7,110 nt of DNA from Patescibacteria group bacterium (GCA_025453305.1 JALOQO010000030.1:1-7110), one strand, 5' to 3'. Counted from the stretch's first letter, positions 1 through 4,957 are shown. Numbers and translations are program-made. Notes: generated by a model not told the origin, from the letters alone.

Positions 1-13
1 TTTAGATGTATTT

Positions 14-679
14 TTATCTAAAAATATCTAGTTTTTTATAATAAAAATTTGTTGCTTTTAGTGTGTAGTCTATAGATTCTTTGGTGCCTGGAGACAATTC
101 TAAATCATTAAGTTGATTTAAAGATACTAATTTAGTAAACGAATGGTTAACATTTATCAACTCTGCTGTAAAAATATGAGCCACCGTATGACTTACTAAA
201 ACATCATCGATAAACGCCCGATACTCCATGACACCTTTATGTTTTAATTTTTTAGGTGGTTTTTGAGTCATATATTTAATCTCTCTCTTAATGGCGTCTT
301 CTATAGAAATATCATCAAAGTGCATCTTACCACTTGGTAATGACCATTGCCCAATAAACGGCTGTTTATGTTTTGGCCATAGTAATATCTCGTTATTTTC
401 ATTAATAGATACTAATTTTGTAAGCAATTTTGGCTGTTTTCTGGGTTCGTAGTTCTTTATACTTACCAGATCCGCAAATCTCATACCACCCGGGCTAAGT
501 TTGTAGCCGCCGGTATTTATCTTTTCTACTAGACCCGCCTTAATAAGTAGTTTAAGGTGATAATTGTATAATGTGCTGTCTGTGTTTTTTGGTTTAATAT
601 CCCTAAATCTGGCGCTATTACAATATGTGAGCGTCTTTAAAATATGTTTCTGAATGTGGTGTTCAACAACTATCTGCAT
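14..679 (-). CDS. Winged-helix protein with degenerate Nudix domain (candidate nucleotide-sensing regulator)
   Basis: Residues 1-75 look like a winged-helix DNA-binding domain (helical region with STLYNYHLKLLIKAGLV, then a GGYKLSPGG wing). Residues about 82-205 look like a Nudix fold: WPKHKQPFIGQWSLPSGKMHF, then DAIKREIKYMTQK where the Nudix box should be. The family consensus is G-x5-E-x7-REUxEExGU. Here R132-E133 remain, but the two metal-binding glutamates are Tyr136-Met137, so hydrolysis is doubtful. A Nudix domain joined to a winged helix is known in NrtR-type regulators, although there the Nudix part comes first; a regulatory role is inferred. I chose the ATG at 679 (221 aa): a TATACT hexamer ends exactly 6 nt before it, suggesting leaderless transcription. 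The frame stays open to an ATG at 742 (242 aa), also without a Shine-Dalgarno. The gene is divergent from the HD/deoxyribosyltransferase operon and may control it. Confidence 0.8.
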   Translation of the reverse strand: MQIVVEHHIQKHILKTLTYCNSARFRDIKPKNTDSTLYNYHLKLLIKAGLVEKINTGGYKLSPGGMRFADLVSIKNYEPRKQPKLLTKLVSINENNEILLWPKHKQPFIGQWSLPSGKMHFDDISIEDAIKREIKYMTQKPPKKLKHKGVMEYRAFIDDVLVSHTVAHIFTAELINVNHSFTKLVSLNQLNDLELSPGTKESIDYTLKATNFYYKKLDIFR

Positions 680-685
680 ATAATT

Positions 686-691
686 AGTATA
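686..691 (-). promoter_or_regulatory. -10 box of the Nudix-like gene (leaderless)
   Basis: On the minus strand TATACT is followed by 6 nt (AATTAT) and then ATG, so the transcript would begin at or next to the start codon. No good -35 box is visible and no Shine-Dalgarno precedes the ATG. The same spacing recurs at the Fic and split-barrel genes. Confidence 0.45.
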
Positions 692-754
692 AATCAATTT
701 TAGTAAAATCAGACTATCTATAATTACCATTTTTTGGGGCATATTATTTAAATG

Positions 755-784
755 TAATTATTAATTATTAATACTCTAAGGGGG
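755..784 (+). promoter_or_regulatory. Promoter region and Shine-Dalgarno of the HD operon
   Basis: TAATTAT is repeated in tandem at 755-761 and 762-768, followed by TAAT. A possible -10 (TAATAC, 769-774) overlaps the end of the repeat. AAGGGGG at 778-784 is a good Shine-Dalgarno 6 nt before the ATG at 791. The short direct repeats between the divergent genes could be operator half-sites for the winged-helix protein, but such AT-rich repeats also arise by chance. Confidence 0.4.
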
Positions 785-790
785 TATAAA

Positions 791-1468
791 ATGAGCGGGC
801 TAGATGCTTTGCCTACTGCTGAATTTGGGACAAAATTAACAGCAGAACAAATACAAAGAATCTTGCTACAGCTTGGGGAGGTATCGATTGACTTATCTCA
901 TATAATAAGAAAGCCAAGATATCCAGATGGGACTAGAGAAACCGTTATAGCTCACTCATACATGTTATCTATTGTTGCGCCTGCCATTGCTGAATTACTT
1001 GGTGGTTACGATATTGGTATGATTGCCTTTTATTCTTTAGCTCATGAATTTGCCGAACTAGTAACTGGCGATACAGCTACATTTTCTATTTCCGATGAGG
1101 ATTTACAACAGAAAACGCTAGCCGAAGCAAAGTCTTTACATAAAGTCCTGGATAGACTGCCGCCATTTTGGGCAAATATTTTAATAGAATACGAGAAACA
1201 GCATGATCCTGAATCTCGTTTTGTAAGAATGGTTGACAAGATATTGCCTGTTATTGTTGATATCCTGGGTCAAGGCGAAAGGGTTATGCGAGAAGATTAT
1301 GGTATTAACACACCTGAAGAGCTAGATGAGGCATATGAATCATTATATATCAGATATACAGAAATGTTCCCTGAACAAAACCTTATACTACTCCATTTGG
1401 CTCGTGCCGGGTTGGCTAGGATATTTGCCGAACAATTTAAAAAGTCCGTCGAACTACAGGAGGCTTAA
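791..1468 (+). CDS. HD-domain phosphohydrolase (YfbR/HD_3-like, probable 5'-nucleotidase)
   Basis: The 225-aa protein has the HD_3/YfbR layout. These family members are metal-dependent phosphohydrolases that often remove phosphate from deoxynucleoside monophosphates. Visible motifs are RETVIAHSYML (first metal His at H55), SLAHEFAELVTGDT (H85-E86, then E89 and TGD, matching the family HDxxExxTGD pattern) and FVRMVDKILP (distal Asp D149). The second motif reads HE rather than HD, a conservative change whose effect on metal binding is unknown. The length fits the family. The start is supported by AAGGGGG 6 nt upstream. It is the first gene of a probable two-gene operon; its last codons carry the Shine-Dalgarno of the deoxyribosyltransferase-like gene, so translation is probably coupled. 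The exact substrate cannot be read from the sequence. Confidence 0.85.
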   Translation: MSGLDALPTAEFGTKLTAEQIQRILLQLGEVSIDLSHIIRKPRYPDGTRETVIAHSYMLSIVAPAIAELLGGYDIGMIAFYSLAHEFAELVTGDTATFSISDEDLQQKTLAEAKSLHKVLDRLPPFWANILIEYEKQHDPESRFVRMVDKILPVIVDILGQGERVMREDYGINTPEELDEAYESLYIRYTEMFPEQNLILLHLARAGLARIFAEQFKKSVELQEA

Positions 1469-1475
1469 TTATAAT

Positions 1476-1985
1476 ATGCCTGTATTAACACCACCAAGAA
1501 TAAAAAACATAAATGGTCCACTTGTTTTCTTAGCTGGTCCCATACAGGGTGGCCCAAATTGGCAACAAGAGGTAATATTAAGAATTAAATCTATTGACCC
1601 AACTGTTAATATTGCCTCCCCTAGATTTATTTATCCACCGGAAACATTTGATTATTACAAACAGTTAGATTGGGAGACTTACTATCTAAAACTTGCGAGC
1701 GAAACTGGTGTTATTGCTTTTTATCTAGCCAATCAAGACCCTGTTAATCCAGGCCCCGCCACAAGACCATATGCCCAAACTACCCGTTTTGAGCTTGGTG
1801 AATGGGTAGCAAATCATATTTCAAGCGGTGGTAAGATAAAAATTGTTATTGGCATAGAAAATGGTTTTAGTAATGCTCGCTATATAAAATACCGAATCAC
1901 CACCCAAGCCCCAAAAATAACAATAATTAAAGACGATATCGATATGTTTTGCTATGAGACCATAGAGTTGGCCGCTAATTGCTAG
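1476..1985 (+). CDS. Nucleoside 2-deoxyribosyltransferase-like protein
   Basis: The 169-aa protein begins with GPLVFLAGPIQGGPNW (residues 14-29), the LAGP strand-loop of the nucleoside deoxyribosyltransferase fold. It continues to GVIAFYLANQDP (78-89) and QTTRFELGEW (101-110). In this family the xTRFELGEW segment carries the glutamates of the active site; E106 is the likely nucleophile, with E109 the alternative. The family exchanges or hydrolyses the base of deoxynucleosides or nucleotides. I chose the ATG at 1476 because homology begins just after it. A longer frame exists from 1326, but it overlaps the HD gene and its extra residues look like out-of-frame coding sequence. AGGAGG (1458-1463) lies inside the HD gene end, 12 nt before the ATG; this is a long spacer, and no better in-frame start fits. 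Pairing with an HD nucleotidase suggests nucleotide salvage or clean-up. Confidence 0.82.
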   Translation: MPVLTPPRIKNINGPLVFLAGPIQGGPNWQQEVILRIKSIDPTVNIASPRFIYPPETFDYYKQLDWETYYLKLASETGVIAFYLANQDPVNPGPATRPYAQTTRFELGEWVANHISSGGKIKIVIGIENGFSNARYIKYRITTQAPKITIIKDDIDMFCYETIELAANC

Positions 1986-1993
1986 TATATTGA

Positions 1994-1999
1994 TATAAT
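1994..1999 (+). promoter_or_regulatory. -10 box upstream of the tRNA-like mosaic
   Basis: A perfect TATAAT lies 9 bases after the stop of the deoxyribosyltransferase-like gene, so a transcript could start near 2006 and cover the mosaic region. No convincing -35 box is present at 16-18 nt. The local AT content weakens the call. Confidence 0.4.
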
Positions 2000-2028
2000 A
2001 TTGTATGGTGTAGAATTGAAGTGGTTAT

Positions 2029-2285
2029 TGGGGATTGGCCAAGTTTGATACCCGAAGATGGCGGGTTGCAAGGAAGCTTTTCTGATTTGCTACTTGTTGC
2101 AAGTAGGAAAAGTTCGGGGGCGCAGAATGTGTCAAGGCACTGTGGTCCATCGTCCCAGGATCGGGGTGAGGATTGCCTGTGGCAGTTCGCAAGGTAACCT
2201 TCACTTGCAAACTTGATTTCATAGCAGAAGTTTCGGGTCCGTCAGCCGACGGATCGAATCCCTTTAAATAATCTTTCGAACCCCA
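2029..2285 (+). ncRNA. tRNA-Gln-derived mosaic: pseudo-tRNA or structured RNA
   Basis: Four blocks match the real tRNA-Gln at 2314-2387 in the same order: 2029-2043 (TGGGGATTGGCCAAG, 15/15), 2134-2142 (AAGGCACTG, 9/9), 2152-2166 (GTCCCAGGATCGGGG, 15/15) and 2254-2263 (TCGAATCCCT, 10/10). Between the first two blocks, at the D loop, sit 90 nt; between the last two, at the T loop, sit 87 nt. The D stem (GCC 2038-2040 with GGC 2136-2138), a bulged anticodon stem and four T-stem pairs can still form. The inserts contain strong hairpins: CTACTTG/CAAGTAG (2090-2096/2100-2106) inside CTTTTC/GAAAAG, and TCCGTC/GACGGA (2238-2243/2248-2253). CAAGTTTG (2040-2047) and CAAACTTG (2208-2215) can pair at long range. 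The acceptor 3' strand and CCA are missing, so it is not a working tRNA. It could be a decayed tRNA copy or a new structured RNA; I saw no convincing RNase P, tmRNA or SRP signature. Confidence 0.45.
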
Positions 2286-2295
2286 AACTATAGGG

Positions 2296-2301
2296 TATAA
2301 T
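2296..2301 (+). promoter_or_regulatory. -10 box of tRNA-Gln
   Basis: A perfect TATAAT ends 12 nt before the first base of the tRNA, giving a start near 2308 and a very short leader for 5' processing. The -35 is poor; CTTTCG or TTTCGA around 2273-2279 is at the right distance. Confidence 0.6.
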
Positions 2302-2313
2302 TAATTTAGCCAA

Positions 2314-2387
2314 TGGGGATTGGCCAAGCGGTAAGGCACTGGGTTCTGGTCCCAGGATCGGGGGTTCGAATCCCTCATCCCCAGCCA
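2314..2387 (+). tRNA. tRNA-Gln (anticodon CTG), CCA encoded
   Basis: All four arms fold. The acceptor TGGGGAT (2314-2320) pairs fully with ATCCCCA (2377-2383), with discriminator G2384 and encoded CCA. The D stem is GCC/GGC. The anticodon stem CTGGG/CCCAG encloses loop TTCTGGT, whose anticodon CTG reads CAG (Gln). The variable loop is GATC, and the T stem GGGGG/CCCTC (one G-U pair) encloses TTCGAAT. The UGGGG acceptor start is typical of bacterial glutamine tRNAs. Its 3' end is the reference copy of the repeats at 3509-3534 and 4368-4390, so the gene serves as an integration target that stays intact. Confidence 0.95.
2362..2387 (+). repeat. Direct repeat R1 (tRNA-Gln 3' end), likely attachment site
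   Basis: These are the last 26 bases of the tRNA, from the T stem through CCA. They are identical to 3509-3534; the match stops on both sides (G2361 versus A3508, T2388 versus A3535). The T-arm part GGGTTCGAATCCC is a near-palindrome, as in tyrosine-recombinase sites in tRNA genes. Confidence 0.8.
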
Positions 2388-2456
2388 TGAATGATATTCA
2401 GCAAATTTACTTCATATGTTAATTCCATGCACCGTATAAATGAAATCGTGGCGTGC

Positions 2457-2508
2457 CATACGACAATATTCAATAAATATTCATATTTTGTGTTAAAATT
2501 GTCGTATG
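2457..2508 (+). promoter_or_regulatory. Operator/promoter of the Fic gene with 11-bp inverted repeat
   Basis: CATACGACAAT (2457-2467) and its exact complement ATTGTCGTATG (2498-2508) flank a 30-nt AT-rich spacer. The right arm includes the start codon. A -10 hexamer TAAAAT (2494-2499) lies 6 nt before the ATG, so the transcript should be leaderless and there is no Shine-Dalgarno. A protein bound to both arms would cover the core promoter. The natural candidate is the winged helix at the N-terminus of the encoded Fic protein, which would mean autoregulation. Confidence 0.6.
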
Positions 2509-3492
2509 AAGTTAAACAAAAGCAGTTCGTATGCGCTAATCCATCTTCTTAATGGACACAAAACAGCTTCGTCTATTGCGGAACATACCGATGCTCCTGA
2601 TATTAGGTCTATTCAGCGTGCCTTGCAGAGGATTATTGACCTAGGGCTTGTGGAAAAGCATGGTGCAGCAAACAGTCCGAAATATTCACCTAACTTCAGC
2701 CAGATTATACAAGCCGATATACCGCCAAAACTTTTTGATTATGAAACACGTCCGGTGTCTAATTATAGGTTCTCATTAGTTGATTGGTTGTTTAACCAAA
2801 CCCCAGAACAAATTGATAATTTATTTATTAAAAGTATAGCCCGGAGTACTCAAGATAAAGCAGAAATAACCCCTAAAGATTTAGAATATTTAACAGTAGA
2901 GTTGTCCTGGAAATCATCTGCTTTAGAGGGTAATACATATACACTGCTTGATACACAACTACTGCTCACCGAAGGAATTAGAGCTAAAAATCGCACAGAA
3001 TTCGAAACGCAAATGATTCTTAACCACAAAGATGCTATATCTTTTATCGTTGAGAATCGAGAATTATTTACAGAGCATATTGAATTTAAGGCACTTGAAG
3101 AATTACATAAGATTATTGGTAATAATTTAGGTATTGATTCTGGGGTAAGAAATAAAGTGGTTAGAATTTCTGCAAGTAACTATAGACCAATTTCTGGGCA
3201 ACAACAACTAAGAGAGCAGTCTGATAAGATACTATCGGTTATAAGTAGATCAAAAACGCCATACACGCGGGCCTTGCTCGCGCTTTCTCTCATACCTTAC
3301 TTGCAAATATTTGAAGATGGAAACAAACGTACTGGTCGTCTCTTCGCAAATGCCCTGCTTATTTCATCCATTGGACGAGGCTTCAGTTTGCGTAAGGTTG
3401 ATGCTAGAAAACTTGCTTTAGCCTATCTTACCTTTTATGAGTTTAGTAGCATGCACTCGCTTGATGCTATTTTAGCAAACGAGCTTGAATAA
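2506..3492 (+). CDS. Winged-helix Fic-domain protein, catalytic His replaced by Gln
   Basis: The 328-aa protein has a helix-turn-helix/winged domain at residues 1-65 (SIAEHTDAPDIRSIQRALQR, then DLGLVEKHG) and a Fic domain at about 120-325. Fic enzymes usually transfer AMP or another phosphate-linked group to a target protein through the motif HxFx(D/E)GN(G/K)R. Here the motif is QIFEDGNKRTGR at 267-278: the nucleotide-binding GNKR part is intact, but the catalytic His is Gln267 (codon CAA, one base from His). The inhibitory motif (S/T)xxxE(G/N) is intact as S137-E141-G142 and precedes the core, which marks a class II Fic. The protein may be inactive, use different chemistry, or act as a DNA-binding sensor of nucleotides. 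It is the only gene of its cassette and starts without a Shine-Dalgarno at an inverted-repeat operator. Confidence 0.88.
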   Translation: MKLNKSSSYALIHLLNGHKTASSIAEHTDAPDIRSIQRALQRIIDLGLVEKHGAANSPKYSPNFSQIIQADIPPKLFDYETRPVSNYRFSLVDWLFNQTPEQIDNLFIKSIARSTQDKAEITPKDLEYLTVELSWKSSALEGNTYTLLDTQLLLTEGIRAKNRTEFETQMILNHKDAISFIVENRELFTEHIEFKALEELHKIIGNNLGIDSGVRNKVVRISASNYRPISGQQQLREQSDKILSVISRSKTPYTRALLALSLIPYLQIFEDGNKRTGRLFANALLISSIGRGFSLRKVDARKLALAYLTFYEFSSMHSLDAILANELE

Positions 3493-3508
3493 CTAACTCT
3501 TCTTTTGA

Positions 3509-3534
3509 GGGTTCGAATCCCTCATCCCCAGCCA
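3509..3534 (+). repeat. Direct repeat R2 (copy of tRNA-Gln 3' end)
   Basis: This 26-base exact copy of the tRNA-Gln 3' end (2362-2387) runs from GGGTTCG in the T-arm to the terminal CCA, without the rest of a tRNA. It lies 16 nt after the Fic stop codon and 23 nt before the start of the HNH gene, and is the shared border of two cassettes. Confidence 0.85.
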
Positions 3535-3557
3535 AGTATTGCACCGAAGGAGACCTT

Positions 3558-4268
3558 TTGGCTCAAGATCAAATTATTAGAGACGATGTAGTTTCATACC
3601 GTGAGATGTGTGATATTGAAAATGTTCAGACTCTTCAACGTGGTATGAACTTTAGACTAAATCCTAATTATTCAGTTCTGTTAATGTCTCATCGATCGAA
3701 CGCCCCATATACAGATCGAATTCATGATGACGGTGTCACCATCGAGTATGAAGGGCATGATGTTTCTAGAAAGTCATACAATCACAATCCGAAGTTTGAA
3801 GATCAGGCCGATATTTTACCATCTGGAAAGTTAACTCAAAACGGATTGTTCATTAATGCTGCCGAAAATTACAAAAAAGGTAAGTCTAACCCCGAACAAG
3901 TCAAAATATACGAAAAAGTATTACCAGGTGTTTGGTCACTAAAAGGGATTTTTGAACTAATAGACTACAAAATAGTTTTTGATAATGGTCGGAACGTATA
4001 TAGATTTATTTTGCGTCTTTCAAAAGATCAAAAAATTAATGTTGAGGCAAATTCTCAAAATATTGAGCATACCAGGGTGATCCCCAGTAAAGTTAAGCAA
4101 GAAGTATGGAAAAGGGATAATGGACAATGTGTATTATGCGGATCGAAAGATAATTTGCACTTTGATCATGAATTACCCTTTTCTAAGGGTGGTACGAGCT
4201 TAACCTCAAAAAACGTTAGACTTCTTTGCATGAAGCATAATCTCCAAAAATCTGCCAAAATAGAATAA
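3558..4268 (+). CDS. SRA-like/HNH endonuclease (probable modification-dependent restriction enzyme)
   Basis: The 236-aa protein has two parts. Residues about 20-155 resemble the SRA-like (YDG) base-flipping module of McrA-type enzymes: SNAPYTDRIHDDGVTIEYEGHD (48-68), then IYEKVLPGVWSLKGIFELIDY and NVYRFIL. Residues 180-236 form an HNH nuclease: VWKRDNGQCVLCG (C191, C194), HFDHELPFSKGGT (H201, D203, H204), KNVRLLCMKHN (N219, C224, H227). The last zinc ligand is His instead of the usual Cys. SRA-HNH fusions cut DNA carrying modified cytosines, a type IV restriction activity; that role is inferred. The start is TTG with AAGGAG (3547-3552) 5 nt upstream. No ATG exists, although the frame is open back to 3489 across the tRNA repeat. 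It is the single cargo gene of cassette B. Confidence 0.82.
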   Translation: MAQDQIIRDDVVSYREMCDIENVQTLQRGMNFRLNPNYSVLLMSHRSNAPYTDRIHDDGVTIEYEGHDVSRKSYNHNPKFEDQADILPSGKLTQNGLFINAAENYKKGKSNPEQVKIYEKVLPGVWSLKGIFELIDYKIVFDNGRNVYRFILRLSKDQKINVEANSQNIEHTRVIPSKVKQEVWKRDNGQCVLCGSKDNLHFDHELPFSKGGTSLTSKNVRLLCMKHNLQKSAKIE

Positions 4269-4311
4269 ATCTAGACCACAGAGCTCAGCCATGAAAACTA
4301 ACAGAGGTGAT

Positions 4312-4345
4312 AAATGCACATTATAGTGCATTTTTTGTTTTATTT
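4312..4345 (+). terminator. Intrinsic terminator after the HNH gene
   Basis: AAATGCAC (4312-4319) pairs with GTGCATTT (4326-4333) around a 6-nt loop, and the stem runs into T6 and a further T-rich stretch. It ends cassette B transcription 43 nt after the stop codon. Confidence 0.85.
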
Positions 4346-4367
4346 AGTAAGCCTAACCCTGTTAATT

Positions 4368-4390
4368 GGGGTTCGAATCTCCCATCCCTA
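4368..4390 (+). repeat. Degenerate repeat R3 (diverged tRNA-Gln 3' end)
   Basis: GGGGTTCGAATC is identical to tRNA-Gln 2361-2372, and the next 11 bases match at 8 positions (20/23 over 4368-4390). The CCA end is lost. It is the probable outer border of cassette B or the remnant of an older integration. Confidence 0.6.
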
Positions 4391-4464
4391 TTGCGAATCA
4401 ATAATTTAGCTTACAACCTCCGTGTGCTTCAAGCCGTTTTTTTCCATTTATGTGCTAAATAGTG

Positions 4465-4470
4465 GATAAT
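4465..4470 (+). promoter_or_regulatory. -10 box of the split-barrel gene (leaderless)
   Basis: GATAAT is followed by exactly 6 nt (GAACAT) and the ATG at 4477. No Shine-Dalgarno precedes either possible start. This favours the ATG at 4477 over the GTG at 4462, which would lie upstream of the predicted transcript start. Confidence 0.45.
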
Positions 4471-4476
4471 GAACAT

Positions 4477-4944
4477 ATGGACTCAGTTAAACAAATACTA
4501 CAAAATGTTAGATATGCGACCATTTCAACGGTTGACGATTCACCATTGCCCTGGGCTGCACCAGTTTGGTATGTATTTGACAATGCTTTAAATATTTATT
4601 GGTGGTCGCCTGTAGAATCTATACATTCACAAAATATCTTAAATAATGGAAACATTTATATTACCATATTTGATTCGACTTTACCTGAAGGCAAAGGAAT
4701 TGGTGTTTATATGAAAGCTGATGCTACTAAATTGCCCGCAGAAGAGACCGAAGATGTTATTAAGATTTACAATGCTTCAACAACAATCTATAAGTTAAAT
4801 ATGAATAATTGCAGTGGTGATGCTCCGACCAGACTATATAAAGCAACGCCCAAACAGCTCTGGATCAATGACGGTGAAACCCAGAACGGTTTTTGGGTAG
4901 ATATCCGAAAAGAAATACCTTTCAGTAAACAAATCGAAAGCTAA
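4477..4944 (+). CDS. Pyridoxamine 5'-phosphate oxidase-like split-barrel protein
   Basis: The 155-aa protein (160 aa if GTG 4462 is used) has the opening of the PNPOx-like flavin-binding split barrel: RYATISTVDDSPLPWAAPVWY (from residue 12 of the ATG form), NIYWWSPVESIHSQNI with the usual Ser-x-H-x-x-N element, and IYITIFDSTLPEGKGIGVYM. Members bind FMN or F420, or haem in some branches, and reduce or oxidise small molecules; the substrate here cannot be told. The length is typical. It lies just outside the tRNA-repeat region, 13 nt upstream of a kinase-fold gene in the same direction, and the two probably form one transcript from a leaderless promoter. Confidence 0.78.
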   Translation: MDSVKQILQNVRYATISTVDDSPLPWAAPVWYVFDNALNIYWWSPVESIHSQNILNNGNIYITIFDSTLPEGKGIGVYMKADATKLPAEETEDVIKIYNASTTIYKLNMNNCSGDAPTRLYKATPKQLWINDGETQNGFWVDIRKEIPFSKQIES

Positions 4945-4957
4945 CCTATCTTTATAA

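Larger units (their letters stand above)
2388..3534 (+). mobile_element. Cassette A: tRNA-targeted single-gene element carrying fic
   Basis: The segment is bounded by the tRNA-Gln 3' end (R1) and an exact 26-bp copy (R2); the unit length is 1147 bp. It contains one gene, the winged-helix Fic protein with its own promoter/operator, ending 16 nt before R2. There is no integrase or excisionase, so mobility would depend on a recombinase encoded elsewhere. Boundaries are inferred from the repeat only. Confidence 0.65.
3535..4390 (+). mobile_element. Cassette B: tRNA-targeted single-gene element carrying an SRA-like/HNH nuclease
   Basis: The segment lies between R2 and the degenerate repeat R3 (about 856 bp). 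It has one gene, starting 23 nt after R2, followed by an intrinsic terminator before R3. No promoter is obvious between R2 and the start codon, so expression may rely on read-through from the tRNA or the Fic gene, as happens with gene cassettes. No recombinase gene is present. The right border rests on a 20/23 match and is less certain than the left. Confidence 0.55.

Noticed and set aside
1..23. TTTAGAT/ATCTAAA hairpin as terminator of the Nudix-like gene
   Set aside because: The stem overlaps the stop codon, is almost all A-T, and the window ends before any T-run could be seen.
1042..1239. 65-codon minus-strand frame inside the HD gene
   Set aside because: It is antisense to clear HD motifs and has no ribosome binding site; it is a shadow frame.
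2025..2222. 65-codon minus-strand frame across the tRNA-like mosaic
   Set aside because: It overlaps tRNA-derived and hairpin sequence and has no recognisable protein features; the open frame is better explained by the RNA sequence.
2006..2290. RNase P RNA, tmRNA or SRP RNA
   Set aside because: AGGAAAAGTTCGGGG and CAGAAG loosely recall RNase P elements, but the other conserved regions are missing. There is no tmRNA tag frame and no SRP GGAAGGNAGCAGC motif. The blocks match tRNA-Gln far better.
2362..4390. CRISPR array
   Set aside because: There are only three repeats, spaced about 0.85-1.15 kb apart, and all derive from a tRNA end; no spacers or cas genes.
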